A stretch of DNA of 64,000 nt from Calliopsis andreniformis (GCF_051401765.1 NW_027480481.1:1054001-1118000); one strand, 5' to 3'. Positions 1 to 14,309 are shown, counted from the stretch's first letter. Made by a program: numbers and translations. The notes: generated from the letters alone by a model not told the origin.

Positions 1-685
1 TCAATCCTCAATCCTCATTCTACAATCCTCAATACCCAATCCACAATCTTCAATCTTCAATCCTCAATTCGCAATCCTCAATCCTCAATCCTCAGACCTC
101 AAGTATCAATACTCAACCCCCAGTCCTCGTCCTCAATCCACAACACTCAATCCTCAATCGTTAATCTTCATTCATCAATATTCAACATTCAATCCTCAAT
201 CATCAATCCTCAATCTTCAATCCTCAATAATCAGTCTCCAATCCTAGATCCTCAATCCTCAATCCTCAAACCCCAATCCTCAATCCTCAATAAACAATCT
301 CCAGTCCTAGATCCTCAACGCTCAATCCTCAAACCTCAATCCTCAATCCTCATTCTTCAATCCTCAATACCCGATCCTCAATCTTCAATCCTCTATCAAC
401 AATCCTTAATTCTCAACCCTCAATCCTCAGTCCTCAGTCGTCAAACCTGAATCCCCGACCCTCAGCCTTCATCCTCAATCCTCAGACCTCAATCCTCAGT
501 CCTCAGTCCTCAAACCTCAATCCTCAAACCTCAGACATCATCCTCAATCCTCAATCCTCAATCCTCAATCCTCAATCTTCAATCCTCAGTACTCAATCTT
601 CAATCCAAATCCACAGCCCTCAAACCTCAATTCTGAATCCTCAATACTCAACCATCAATCCTAAATTCTCAATACCCAAAAGAAT

Positions 686-703
686 ATCCTGAATTCTCAG
701 GAT
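686..703. repeat. Hairpin landmark 1 (type A)
   Basis: ATCCTGAATTCTCAGGAT: 7-bp perfect arms (ATCCTGA/TCAGGAT) with an ATTC loop. A preceding GAAT and a following TC allow GAAT/ATTC pairing beyond a 2-base AT bulge. The left flank is AATACCCAAAAGAAT (type A). The centre is GAATTC. Confidence 0.9.
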
Positions 704-3215
704 TCAGTACTCAAACCTCAATCCTCAACCCTCAGCCCTCATCCTCCATCCTCAATCCTCAATCCTCAATCCTCAATCTTCAATCCTCAGTACACAATAT
801 TCAATCCCCAATCCTCAATCCTCAATCCTCAATCCTCAATCCTCAATCCTCAACCCTCAATCCTCATACCTCAAACCTCAATCCTCAACCACCAGTCCTC
901 ATCCTCAATTCTCAATCCTCAATCCTCAATCCTCAATCTTCAATCCTCAATAGTCAATCTCCAATCCTAGATACTCAGTCCACAATCTTCAATCCTTAAT
1001 TCTCAATCTTCAATCCTCAATCCCCAGTCTTCAATCTTCAATCCTCAATGCTCAATCCTCAATCCTCAATCCTCAGTCCTCAATCCTCAGTCCTCAGTCC
1101 TCAAACCTCAATCCTCAACCCCCAGACATCATCCTCAATCCTCAATCCTCAATCCTCAATCCTCAATCTTCAATCCTCAATACTCAGCCCTCAAACCTCA
1201 ATTCTGAATCCTCAATACTCAACCTTCAATCCTCAATCTTCAATCCTCAGTACTCAATATTCAATCCCCAATCCTCAATCCTCAATCCTCAATTCTCAAT
1301 CCTCAATCCTCAACCCTCAATCCTCATTCCTCAAACCTCAATCCTCAACCCTCAGTCCTCATCCTCAATTCTCAATCCTCAATCCTCAATCCTCAATCCT
1401 CAATCTTCAATCCTCAATAATCAATCTCCAATCCTAGATCCTCAATCCACAATCTCAATCCTTAATTCTCAATCTTCAATCGTCAATCCCCAGTCTTCAA
1501 TCTTCAATCCTCAATGCTCAATCCTCAATCCTCAATCCTCAGTCCTCAATCGTCAGTCCTCAATCCTCAAACCTCAATCCTCAATACTCAATTTTCAATC
1601 CTCAATCCTCAATCTTCAATCCTCAATTCTCAATCCTCAATCCTCAATCCTCATTCTTCAATCCTCAATACCCAATCCTCAATCTTCAATCCTCTATCAA
1701 CAATCCTTAATTCTCAATCCTCAATCCTCAGTCCTCAGCCGTCAAACCTCAATCCCCGACCCTCAGCCCTCATCCTCAATCCTCAGTCCTCAATCCTCAG
1801 TCCTCAATCCACAAACCTCAATCCTCAATACTCAATTTTCAATCCTCAATCCTCAATCTTCAATCCTCAATTCTCAATCCTCAATCCTCTGTCCTCAGTC
1901 CTCAAACCTCAATCCTCAACCCTCAGCCCTCATCCTCCATCCTCAATTCTTAATCATCAATCCTCAATCATCAATCCTCAATATTCAATCTTCAACCCTC
2001 AATCCTCAATCCTCAATCCTCAATCCTCAATCCTCAGTGATCAATACTCAATCTCTAATACACAATCATCAGTCCTCAATCCTGAATCCTCAATCCTCAA
2101 TCCTCAATCCTCATTTCTCAAACCTCAACCCTCAATCTTCAATCCTCAATATCCAATCTTCAATCCTCAATAACCAATCTCCAATCCTAGATCCTCAACC
2201 CTCAATCCTCAATCCTCAATCCTCAATCCTCATTCTTCAATCCTCAATACCCAATCCTCAATCTTCAATCCTCTATCAACAATCCTTAATTCTCAATCCT
2301 CAATCCTCAGTCCTCAGCCGTCAAACCTCAATCCCCGACCCTCAGCCCTCATCCTCAATCCTCAGTCCTCAATCCTCAATCCCCAAGCCTCAGTCCTCAA
2401 TCCTCAATCCCCAAACCTCAATCCTCAACCGTCAGTCCTCGTCCTCAGTACTCGACCCTCAATCCTCAATCCTCAATCTTCAGTCTCCAATCCTCAATCC
2501 TCATTTCTCAAACCTCAATCCTCAATCTTCAATCCTCAATATCCAATCTTCAATCCTCAATCCTCAATCCTCAATCCTCAATCCTCAATTTTCAATCCTC
2601 AATCCTCAATCCTCAGACATCAATCATCAATATTCAACCCTCAGTCCTCGTCCTCAATACACAACCCTCAATCCTCAATCCTCAATCTTCAATCATCAAT
2701 ATTCAATCTTCAATCCTCAATGCTCAATCCTCAATCCTCAATCCTCAATCCTCAATCTTCAATCCTCAATCCTCAATCCTCAATCCTCAATCCTAAATCT
2801 TCAATCCTCAATACTCAATCTTCAATCCTCAATCCTCAATCGTCTTTCCTCAATCCTCAATCTTCAATCCTCAATACTCAATTTTCAATCCTCAATCCTC
2901 AATCCTCAATCCTCAATCCTCAATCCTCATTCTACAATCCTCAATACCCAATCCTCAATCTTCATTCTTCAATCCTCAATCCTCAATCCTCAGTCCTCAG
3001 TCCTCAAACCTCAATCCTCAACCCTCAGACATCATCCTCAATCCTCAATCATCAATCCTCAATCCTCAATCTTCAAACCTCAATATTCAATCTTCAATCC
3101 TCAACCCTCAGTCCTCAAACCTGAATTCTGAATCCTCAATACTCAACCTTCAAGCCTCAATTCTCAGTCCTCAGTACTCAACCATCAACACTCAATTCTC
3201 AATAATCAATAGAAT

Positions 3216-3233
3216 ATCCTGAATTCTCAGGAT
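3216..3233. repeat. Hairpin landmark 2 (type B variant)
   Basis: Same 18 bases as landmark 1. The left flank is AATAATCAATAGAAT, a variant of type B. It is absent from block 2 because it lies in the 1,261-base segment missing there. Confidence 0.9.
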
Positions 3234-4908
3234 TCAATAGTCAAACCTCAACCCTCAACACTCAGCCCCCATCCTCCATCATCAATCCTCAATCCTCAAT
3301 CCTCAATCTTCAACCCTCAATACTCAATGTTCAATCCCCAATCCTCAATCCTCAATCCTCAATCCTCAATCCTCAGACATCAATACTCAATCTTCAATCC
3401 TCAATACTCACTTGCAATCCTCAATCCTCAATACTCAATCCTCAATACTCAATCCTCAATCGTCAATCCTCAATCCCCAATCCTCAACCTTCAATCCTCA
3501 ATCCTCAATCCTCAATCCTCAATCCTCAATCCTCAATCTTCAATCCTCAATCCTCAATCCTCAATCCTCAATCCTCGATCTTCAATCCTCAATACTCAAT
3601 CTTCAATCCTCAATCCTCAATCCTCAATACTCAATCCTCAATCTTCAATCCTCAATACTCAATTTTCAATCCTCAATCCTCAATCCTCAATCCTCAATCC
3701 TCATTCTACAATCCTCAATACCCAATCCTCAATCTTCAATCTTCAATCCTCAATTCGCAATCCTCACTCCTCAATCCTCAGCCCTCAAGTATCAATACTG
3801 ATCCCTCATTCCTCGTCCTCAATCCACAACACTCAATCCTCAATCGTTAATATTCATTCATCAATATTCAACCTTCAATCCTGAATCCACAATCCTCAAT
3901 GTTCAGTCCTCAATACCCAATCCTCAATCTTCAATCCTCAACCCTCAATCCTCAATTCACAATCCTCAATCCTCAGTCCTCGGTCCTCAAACCTCAATCC
4001 TCAACCCTCAGCCCTCATCCTCCATCCTCAATCCTTAACCACCAACCCTCAATCTTCAATCCTCAATATTCAATTTTCAACCCTCAATCATCAATCCTCA
4101 ATTCTCAATCCTCAATCCTCAATCCTCAATCCTCAATACTCAACTCTCGATCCCCAATCCTCAGTCATCAGTCCTCAAACCTCAATCCTCAACCCTCAGC
4201 CCTCATCATCCATCCTCAACCCTCAAACCTCAATCCTCAATCTTCAATCCTCAATATTCAGTCTTCAATCCTCAATCCTCAATCCTCAACCCTCAATCCT
4301 CAATTCTCAATCCTCAATCCTCAGTCCTCGGTCCTCAAACCTCAATCCTCAACCCTCAGCCCTCATCCTCCATCCTCAATCCTTAATCACCAACCCTCAA
4401 TCTTCAATCCTCAATAATCAATCTTCAATCCTCAATCCTCAATCCTCAATCCTCAATCCCCAATATTCAATCCTCAATAACCAGTCTCCAATCCTAGATC
4501 CTCAACCCTCAATCCTCAATCCTCAATCCTCAATCCTCATTCTTCAATCCTCAATACCCAATCCTCAATCTTCAATCCTCTATCAACAATCCTGAATTCT
4601 CACTCCTCAATCCTCAGTCCTCAGTCGTCAAACCTCAATCCCCGACCCTCAGCCCTCATCCTCAATCCTCAGTCCTCAATCCTCAGTCCTCAGTCCTCAA
4701 ACCTCAATCCACAACCCTCAGACCTCATCCTCAATCCTTAATCCTCAATCCTCAATCCTCAACCTTCAATCCTCAATACTCAATCTTCAATCCTCAATCC
4801 TCAGCCCTCAAACCTCAATTCTGAATCCTCAATACTCAACCTTCAATCCTCAATCCTCAGTCCTCAGTACTCAACCATCAATACTCAATTCTCAATACTC
4901 AATAGAAT

Positions 4909-4926
4909 ATCCTGAATTCTCAGGAT
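4909..4926. repeat. Hairpin landmark 3 (type B)
   Basis: Identical 18-base hairpin. The left flank AATACTCAATAGAAT defines type B. The right flank runs straight back into TCAATACTCAAACC. Confidence 0.9.
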
Positions 4927-7388
4927 TCAATACTCAAACCTCAATCCTCAACCCTCAGCCCTCATCCTCCATCATCAATCCTCAATCCTCAATCCTCAAT
5001 CTTCAATCCTCAGTACTCAATATTCACCCCAATCCTCAATCCTCAATCCTCAATCCTCAATCCTCAATCCTCAATCCTCAATCCTCGTTTCTCAAACCTC
5101 AATCCTCAACACTCAGACCTCATCCTCAATTCTCAATTCTCAATCCTCAATCATCAAACCTCAATCTTCAATCCTCAATCCTCAATCTTCAATCCTCAAT
5201 ACTCAATCTTCAATCCTCAATCCTCAATCCTCAATACTCTATCCTCAATTTTCAATCCTCAATACTCAATTTTCAATCCTCAATCCTCAATCCTCAATCC
5301 TCAATCCTCATTCTACAATCCTCAATACCCAATCCTCAATCTTCAATCTTCAATCCTCAATTCGCAATCCTCAATCCTCAATCCTCAGACCTCAAGTATC
5401 AATACTCAACCCTCAGTCCTCGTCCTCAATCCACAACCCTCAATCCTCAATCGTTAATCTTCATTCATCAATTTTCAACCTTCAATCCTCAATCCACAAT
5501 CCTCAATGTTCAGTCCTCAATACCCAATCCTCAATCTTCAATCCTCAATCCTCAATCCTCAATCTTCAATCCTCAATCCTCAATCCTCAATCCTCAATCC
5601 TCAATCTTCAATCCTCAATACTCAATCTTCAATCCTCAATCCTCAATCCTCAATACTCAATCCTCAATTTTCAATCCTCAATACTCAATCTTCAATCCTC
5701 AATCCTCAGCCCTCAAACCTCAATTCTGAATCCTCAATACTCAACCTTCAATCCTCAATCTTCAATCCTCAGTACTCAATATTCAATCCCCAATCCTCAA
5801 TCCTCAATCCTCAATCCTCAATCCTCAATCCTCAATCCTCAATCCTCATTCCTCAAACCTCAATCCTCAACCCTCAGTCCTCATCCTCAATTCTCAATCC
5901 TCAACCCTCAATCCTCAATCCTCAATCTTCAATCCTCAATAATCAATCTCCAATCCTAGATCCTCAATCCACAATCTCAATCCTTAATTCTCAATCTTCA
6001 ATCGTCAATCCCCAGTCTTCAATCTTCAATCCTCAATGCTCAATCCTCAATCCTCAATCCTCAGTCCTCAATCGTCAGTCCTCAATCCTCAAACCTCAAT
6101 CCTCAATACTCAATTTTCAATCCTCAATCCTCAATCTTCAATCCTCAATTCTCAATCCTCAATCCTCTGTCCTCAGTCCTCCAACCTCAATCCTCAACCC
6201 TCAGCCCTCATCCTCCATCCTCAATCCTTAATCATCAATCCTCAATCATCAATCCTCAATATTCAATCTTCAACCCTCAATCCTCAATCCTCAATCCTCA
6301 ATCCTCAATCCTCAGTGATCAATACTCAATCTCTAATACACAATCATCAGTCCTCAATCCTCAATCCTCAATCCTCAATCCTCAATCCTCATTTCTCAAA
6401 CCTCAATCCTCAACCCACAATCCTCAACTTTCAATCCTCAATACTCAATCTTCAATCCTCAATCCTCAATCCTCAATCCTCAGTCCTCAATCCTCAGTCA
6501 TCAATCCTCAATCTTCAATACTCAATCGTCAATCCTCAGTCCTCAATCCTCAATCCTCAATCCTCGTTCCTCAAACCTCAATCCTCAACCCTCAGTCCTC
6601 ACCCTCAATTCTCAATTCTCAATTCTCAGTCCTCAATCCTCAATCTTCAATCCTCAATAATCAATCTCCAATCCTACATCCTCAGTCCTTAATCCTCAAT
6701 CTTCAATCCTCAATCGCCAGTCCTCAATCTTCAATCCTCAATGCTCAATCCTCAATCCTCAAGCCTCAGTCCTCAATCCTCAATCCCCAAACCTCAATCC
6801 TCAACCGTCAGTCCTCGTCCTCAGTACTCGACCCTCAATCCTCAATCCTCAATCTTCAGCCTCCAATCCTAGATCCTCAAATCTCAATCCTCAATAATCA
6901 ATCTTCAATCCTCAATCCTCAATTCTCAATCCTCAATCCCCAATATTCAATCCTCAATAACCAATCTCCAATCCTAGATCCTCAACCCTCAATCCTCAAT
7001 CCTCAATCCTCAATCCTCATTCTTCAATCCTCAATACCCAATCCTCAATCTTCAATCCTCTATCAACAATCCTGAATTCTCACTCCTCAATCCTCAGTCC
7101 TCAGTCGTCAAACCTCAATCCCCGACCCTCAGCCCTCATCCTCAATCCTCATTCCTCAATCCTCAGTCCTCAGTCCTCAAACCTCAATCCACAATCCTCA
7201 GACATCATCCTCAATCCTTAATCCTCAATCCTCAATCCTCAACCTTCAATCCTCAATACTCAATCTTCAATCCTCAATCCTCAGCCCTCAAACCTCAATT
7301 CTGAATCCTCAATACTCAACCGTCAATCCTCAATCCTCAGTCCTCAGTACTCAACCACCAATACTCAATTCTCAATACTCAATAGAAT

Positions 7389-7406
7389 ATCCTGAATTCT
7401 CAGGAT
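7389..7406. repeat. Hairpin landmark 4 (type B)
   Basis: Identical core and type B flank. It lies 2,480 bases after landmark 3, inside the internally repeated segment of block 1. Confidence 0.9.
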
Positions 7407-7562
7407 TCAATACTCAAACCTCAATCCTCAACCCTCAGCCCTCATCCTCCATCATCAATCCTCAATCCTCAATCCTCAATCTTCAATCCTCAGTACTCAA
7501 TATTCACCCCAATCCTCAATCCTCAATCCTCAATCCTCAATCCTCAATCCTCAATCCTCAAT

Positions 7563-8566
7563 CCTCGTTTCTCAAACCTCAATCCTCAACACTCAGACCT
7601 CATCCTCAATTCTCAATTCTCAATCCTCAATCATCAAACCTCTATCTTCAATCCTCAATAATCAATCTCCAATCCTAGATCCTCAATCCTCAATCCTCAA
7701 TCCCCAATCTTCAATCCTCAATAATCAATCTCCAATCCTAGATCGTCAACCCTCAATCCTCAACCCTCAATCCTCAATCCTCAATTTTCAATCCTCAATC
7801 CTCAATCCTCAGACCTCAATCATCAATATTCAACCCTCAGTACTCGTCCTCAATCCACAACCCTCATTCCTCAATACTCAATCTTCAATCATCAATATTC
7901 AATCTTCAATCCTCAATGCTCAATCCTCAATCCTCAATCCTCAATCCTCAATCTTCAATCCTCAGTCCTCAATCCTCAATCCTCAATCCTCAATCTTCAA
8001 TCCTCAATACTCATTCTTCAGTCCTCAATCCTCAATCCTCAATCCTCAATCCTCAATCCTCAATCCTCGTTTCTCAAACCTCAATCCTCAACACTCAGAC
8101 CTCATCCTCAATTCTCAATTCTCAATCCTCAATCATCAAACCTCAATCTTCAATCCTCAATAATCAATCTCCAATCCTAGATCCTCAATCCTCAATCCTC
8201 AATCCCCAATCTTCAATCCTCAATAATCAATCTCCAATCCTAGATCGTCAACCCTCAATCCTCAACCCTCAATCCTCAATCCTCAATTTTCAATCCTCAA
8301 TCCTCAATCCTCAGACCTCAATCATCAATATTCAACCCTCAGTACTCGTCCTCAATCCACAACCCTCATTCCTCAATACTCAATCTTCAATCATCAATAT
8401 TCAATCTTCAATCCTCAATGCTCAATCCTCAATCCTCTATCCTCAATCCTCAATCTTCAATCCTCAGTCCTCAATCCTCAATCCTCAATTCTCAATCTTC
8501 AATCCTCAATACTCATTCTTCAGTCCTCAATCCTCAATCCTCAATCCTCAATCCTCAATCCTCAAT
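7563..8566. repeat. 502-base tandem duplication ending block 1
   Basis: The marker CCTCGTTTCTCAAACC occurs at 7,563 and again at 8,065. The following variant string (ACACTCAGACC, ATCATCAAACC, two ATAATCAATCTCC units, then the CAATGCTC step at 7,916 and 8,418) is shared at the same 502-base offset. The first copy has AACCTCTATC where the second has AACCTCAATC. The corresponding places at 14.46 and 17.69 kb carry a single copy, so the duplication belongs to this block. Confidence 0.8.
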
Positions 8567-9253
8567 CCTCAATCCTCAATCCTCATTCTACAATCCTCAA
8601 TACCCAATCCACAATCTTCAATCTTCAATCCTCAATTCGCAATCCTCAATCCTCAATCCTCAGACCTCAAGTATCAATACTCAACCCCCAGTCCTCGTCC
8701 TCAATCCACAACACTCAATCCTCAATCGTTAATCTTCATTCATCAATATTCAACATTCAATCCTCAATCATCAATCCTCAATCTTCAATCCTCAATAATC
8801 AGTCTCCAATCCTAGATCCTCAATCCTCAATCCTCAAACCCCAATCCTCAATCCTCAATAAACAATCTCCAGTCCTAGATCCTCAACGCTCAATCCTCAA
8901 ACCTCAATCCTCAATCCTCATTCTTCAATCCTCAATACCCGATCCTCAATCTTCAATCCTCTATCAACAATCCTTAATTCTCAACCCTCAATCCTCAGTC
9001 CTCAGTCGTCAAACCTGAATCCCCGACCCTCAGCCTTCATCCTCAATCCTCAGACCTCAATCCTCATTCCTCAGTCCTCAAACCTCAATCCTCAAACCTC
9101 AGACATCATCCTCAATCCTCAATCCTCAATCCTCAATCCTCAATCTTCAATCCTCAATACTCAATCTTCAATCCAAATCCACAGCCCTCAAACCTCAATT
9201 CTGAATCCTCAATACTCAACCATCAATCCTAAATTCTCAATACCCAAAAGAAT

Positions 9254-9271
9254 ATCCTGAATTCTCAGGAT
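9254..9271. repeat. Hairpin landmark 5 (type A)
   Basis: Counterpart of landmark 1 at offset 8,568, with the type A flank. Confidence 0.9.
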
Positions 9272-11811
9272 TCAGTACTCAAACCTCAATCCTCAACCCT
9301 CAGCCCTCATCCTCCATCCTCAATCCTCAATCCTCAATCCTCAATCTTCAATCCTCAGTACACAATATTCAATCCCCAATCCTCAATCCTCAATCCTCAA
9401 TCCTCAATCCTCAATCCTCAACCCTCAATCCTCATACCTCAAACCTCAATCCTCAATTCTCAATCCTCAATCCTCAACCCTCAATCCTCATTCCTCAAAC
9501 CTCAATCCTCAACCCTCAGTCCTCATCCTCAATTCTCAATCCTCAATCCTCAATCCTCAATCCTCAATCTTCAATCCTCAATAATCAATCTCCAATCCTA
9601 GATCCTCAATCCACAATCTCAATCCTTAATTCTCAATCTTCAATCGTCAATCCCCAGTCTTCAATCTTCAATCCTCAATGCTCAATCCTCAATCCTCAAT
9701 CCTCAGTCCTCAATCGTCAGTCCTCAATCCTCAAACCTCAATCCTCAATACTCAATTTTCAATCCTCAATCCTCAATCTTCAATCCTCAATTCTCAATCC
9801 TCAATCCTCAATCCTCATTCTTCAATCCTCAATACCCAATCCTCAATCTTCAATCCTCTATCAACAATCCTTAATTCTCAATCCTCAATCCTCAGTCCTC
9901 AGCCGTCAAACCTCAATCCCCGACCCTCAGCCCTCATCCTCAATCCTCAGTCCTCAATCCTCAGTCCTCAATCCTCAAACCTCAATCCTCAATACTCAAT
10001 TTTCAATCCTCAATCCTCAATCTTCAATCCTCAATTCTCAATCCTCAATCCTCTGTCCTCAGTTCTCAAACCTCAATCCTCAACCCTCAGCCCTCATCCT
10101 CCATCCTCAATTCTTAATCATCAATCCTCAATCATCAATCCTCAATATTCAATCTTCAACCCTCAATCCTCAATCCTCAATCCTCAATCCTCAATCCTCA
10201 GTGATCAATACTCAATCTGTAATACACAATCATCAGTCCTCAATCCTCAATCCTCAATCCTCAATCCTCAATCCTCATTTCTCAAACCTCAACCCTCAAT
10301 CTTCAATCCTCAATATCCAATCTTCAATCCTCAATAACCAATCTCCAATCCTAGATCCTCAACCCTCAATCCTCAATCCTCAATCCTCAATCCTCATTCT
10401 TCAATCCTCAATACCCAATCCTCAATCTTCAATCCTCAATCTTCAATCCTCAATCCTCAATCCTCAATCCTCAATCCTCGATCTTCAATCCTCAATACTC
10501 AATCTTCAATCCTCAATCCTCAATCCTCAATACTCAATCCTCAATCTTCAATCCTCAATACTCAATTTTCAATCCTCAATCCTCAATCCTCAATCCTCAA
10601 TCCTCATTCTACAATCCTCAATACCCAATCCTCAATCTTCAATCTTCAATCCTCAATTCGCAATCCTCAATCCTCAATCCTCAGCCCTCAAGTATCAATA
10701 CTGATCCCTCATTCCTCGTCCTCAATCCACAACACTCAATCCTCAATCGTTAATATTCATTCATCAATATTCAACCTTCAATCCTGAATCCACAATCCTC
10801 AATGTTCAGTCCTCAATACCCAATCCTCAATCTTCAATCCTCAACCCTCAATCCTCAATTCACAATCCTCAATCCTCAGTCCTCGGTCCTCAAACCTCAA
10901 TCCTCAACCCTCAGCCCTCATCCTCCATCCTCAATCCTTAACCACCAACCCTCAATCTTCAATCCTCAATATTCAATTTTCAACCCTCAATCATCAATCC
11001 TCAATTCTCAATCCTCAATCCTCAATCCTCAATCCTCAATACTCAACTCTCGATCCCCAATCCTCAGTCCTCAGTCCTCAAACCTCAATCCTCAACCCTC
11101 AGCCCTCATCATCCATCCTCAACACTCAAACCTCAATCCTCAATCTTCAATCCTCAATATTCAGTCTTCAATCCTCAATCCTCAATCCTCAACCCTCAAT
11201 CCTCAATTCTCAATCCTCAATCCTCAGTCCTCGGTCCTCAAACCTCAATCCTCAACCCTCAGCCCTCATCCTCCATCCTCAATCCTTAATCACCAACCCT
11301 CAATCTTCAATCCTCAATAATCAATCTTCAATCCTCAATCCTCAATCCTCAATCATCAATCCCCAATATTCAATCCTCAATAACCAGTCTCCAATCCTAG
11401 ATCCTCAACCCTCAATCCTCAATCCTCAATCCTCAATCCTCATTCTTCAATCCTCAATACCCAATCCTCAATCTTCAATCCTCTATCAACAATCCTGAAT
11501 TCTCACTCCTCAATCCTCAGTCCTCAGTCGTCAAACCTCAATCCCCGACCCTCAGCCCTCATCCTCAATCCTCAGTCCTCAATCCTCAGTCCTCAGTCCT
11601 CAAACCTCAATCCACAACCCTCAGACCTCATCCTCAATCCTTAATCCTCAATCCTCAATCCTCAAGCTTCAATCCTCAATACTCAATCTTCAATCCTCAA
11701 TCCTCAGCCCTCAAACCTCAATTCTGAATCCTCAATACTCAACCTTCAATCCTCAATCCTCAGTCCTCAGTACTCAACCATCAATACTCAATTCTCAATA
11801 CTCAATAGAAT

Positions 11812-11829
11812 ATCCTGAATTCTCAGGAT
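11812..11829. repeat. Hairpin landmark 6 (type B)
   Basis: Counterpart of landmark 3 at offset 6,903. Confidence 0.9.
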
Positions 11830-14291
11830 TCAATACTCAAACCTCAATCCTCAACCCTCAGCCCTCATCCTCCATCATCAATCCTCAATCCTCAATCCTC
11901 AATCTTCAATCCTCAGTACTCAATATTCACCCCAATCCTCAATCCTCAATCCTCAATCCTCAATCCTCAATCCTCAATCCTCAATCCTCGTTTCTCAAAC
12001 CTCAATCCTCAACACTCAGACCTCATCCTCAATTCTCAATTCTCAATCCTCAATCATCAAACCTCAATCTTCAATCCTCAATCCTCAATCTTCAATCCTC
12101 AATACTCAATCTTCAATCCTCAATCCTCAATCCTCAATACTCTATCCTCAATTTTCAATCCTCAATACTCAATTTTCAATCCTCAATCCTCAATCCTCAA
12201 TCCTCAATCCTCATTCTACAATCCTCAATACCCAATCCTCAATCTTCAATCTTCAATCCTCAATTCGCAATCCTCAATCCTCAATCCTCAGACCTCAAGT
12301 ATCAATACTCAACCCTCAGTCCTCGTCCTCAATCCACAACCCTCAATCCTCAATCGTTAATCTTCATTCATCAATTTTCAACCTTCAATCCTCAATCCAC
12401 AATCCTCAATGTTCAGTCCTCAATACCCAATCCTCAATCTTCAATCCTCAATCCTCAATCCTCAATCTTCAATCCTAAATCCTCAATCCTCAATCCTCAA
12501 TCCTCAATCTTCAATCCTCAATACTCAATCTTCAATCCTCAATCCTCAATCCTCAATACTCAATCCTCAATTTTCAATCCTCGATACTCAATCTTCAATC
12601 CTCAATCCTCAGCCCTCAAACCTCAATTCTGAATCCTCAATACTCAACCTTCAATCCTCAATCTTCAATCCTCAGTACTCAATATTCAATCCCCAATCCT
12701 CAATCCTCAATCCTCAATCCTCAATCCTCAATCCTCAAACCTCAATCCTCATTCCTCAAACCTCAATCCTCAACCCTCAGTCCTCATCCTCAATTCTCAA
12801 TCCTCAACCCTCAATCCTCAATCCTCAATCTTCAATCCTCAATAATCAATCTCCAATCCTAGATCCTCAATCCACAATCTCAATCCTTAATTCTCAATCT
12901 TCAATCGTCAATCCCCAGTCTTCAATCTTCAATCCTCAATGCTCAATCCTCAATCCTCAATCCTCAGTCCTCAATCGTCAGTCCTCAATCCTCAAACCTC
13001 AATCCTCAATACTCAATTTTCAATCCTCAATCCTCAATCTTCAATCCTCAATTCTCAATCCTCAATCCTCTGTCCTCAGTCCTCAAACCTCAATCCTCAA
13101 CCCTCAGCCCTCATCCTCCATCCTCAATCCTTAATCATCAATCCTCAATCATCAATCCTCAATATTCAATCTTCAACCCTCAATCCTCAATCCTCAATCC
13201 TCAATCCTCAATCCTCAGTGATCAATACTCAATCTCTAATACACAATCATCAGTCCTCAATCCTCAATCCTCAATCCTCAATCCTCAATCCTCATTTCTC
13301 AAACCTCAATCCTCAACCCACAATCCTCAACTTTCAATCCTCAATACTCAATCTTCAATCCTCAATCCTCAATCCTCAATCCTCAGTCCTCAATCCTCAG
13401 TCATCAATCCTCAATCTTCAATACTCAATCGTCAATCCTCAGTCCTCAATCCTCAATCCTCAATCCTCGTTCCTCAAACCTCAATCCTCAACCCTCAGTC
13501 CTCACCCTCAATTCTCAATTCTCAATTCTCAGTCCTCAATCCTCAATCTTCAATCCTCAATAATCAATCTCCAATCCTACATCCTCAGTCCTTAATCCTC
13601 AATCTTCAATCCTCAATCGCCAGTCCTCAATCTTCAATCCTCAATGCTCAATCCTCAATCCTCAAGCCCCAGTCCTCAATCCTCAATCCCCAAACCTCAA
13701 TCCTCAACCGTCAGTCCTCGTCCTCAGTACTCGACCCTCAATCCTCAATCCTCAATCTTCAGCCTCCAATCCTACATCCTCAAACCTCAATCCTCAATAA
13801 TCAATCTTCAATCCTCAATCCTCAATTCTCAATCCTCAATCCCCAATATTCAATCCTCAATAACCAATCTCCAATCCTAGATCCTCAACCCTCAATCCTC
13901 AATCCTCAATCCTCAATCCTCATTCTTCAATCCTCAATACCCAATCCTCAATCTTCAATCCTCTATCAACAATCCTGAATTCTCACTCCTCAATCCTCAG
14001 TCCTCAGTCGTCAAACCTCAATCCCCGACCCTCAGCCCTCATCCTCAATCCTCATTCCTCAATCCTCAGTCCTCAGTCCTCAAACCTCAATCCACAATCC
14101 TCAGACATCATCCTCAATCCTTAATCCTCAATCCTCAAGCCTCAACCTTCAATCCTCAATTCTCAATCTTCAATCCTCAATCCTCAGCCCTCAAACCTCA
14201 ATTCTGAATCCTCAATACTCAACCGTCAATCCTCAATCCTCAGTCCTCAGTACTCAACCATCAATACTCAATTCTCAATACTCAATAGAAT

Positions 14292-14309
14292 ATCCTGAAT
14301 TCTCAGGAT
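14292..14309. repeat. Hairpin landmark 7 (type B)
   Basis: Counterpart of landmark 4 at offset 6,903. The following segment reads CAGACCTC where block 1 has CAGCCCTC. Confidence 0.9.

Larger units (their letters stand above)
1..8567. repeat. Higher-order repeat block 1, about 8.6 kb
   Basis: This is the longest version of the left-hand unit. Its opening variant string (CATTCTACAATCC, then ATACCC, CCACAATC and TTCGCAATCC) recurs at 8,581, which sets an 8,568-base period. It carries four hairpin landmarks (686, 3,216, 4,909 and 7,389). Inside it, about 4.44-5.15 kb is repeated at about 6.92-7.63 kb (offset 2,480), and a 502-base tandem duplication closes the block. The left limit is the window edge, so the true start of the unit is unknown. 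Confidence 0.8.

Noticed and set aside
686..703. Hairpin as a rho-independent terminator or attachment site
   Set aside because: No T-rich tract follows it on either strand, no gene lies beside it, and no integrase or unique flank is present.
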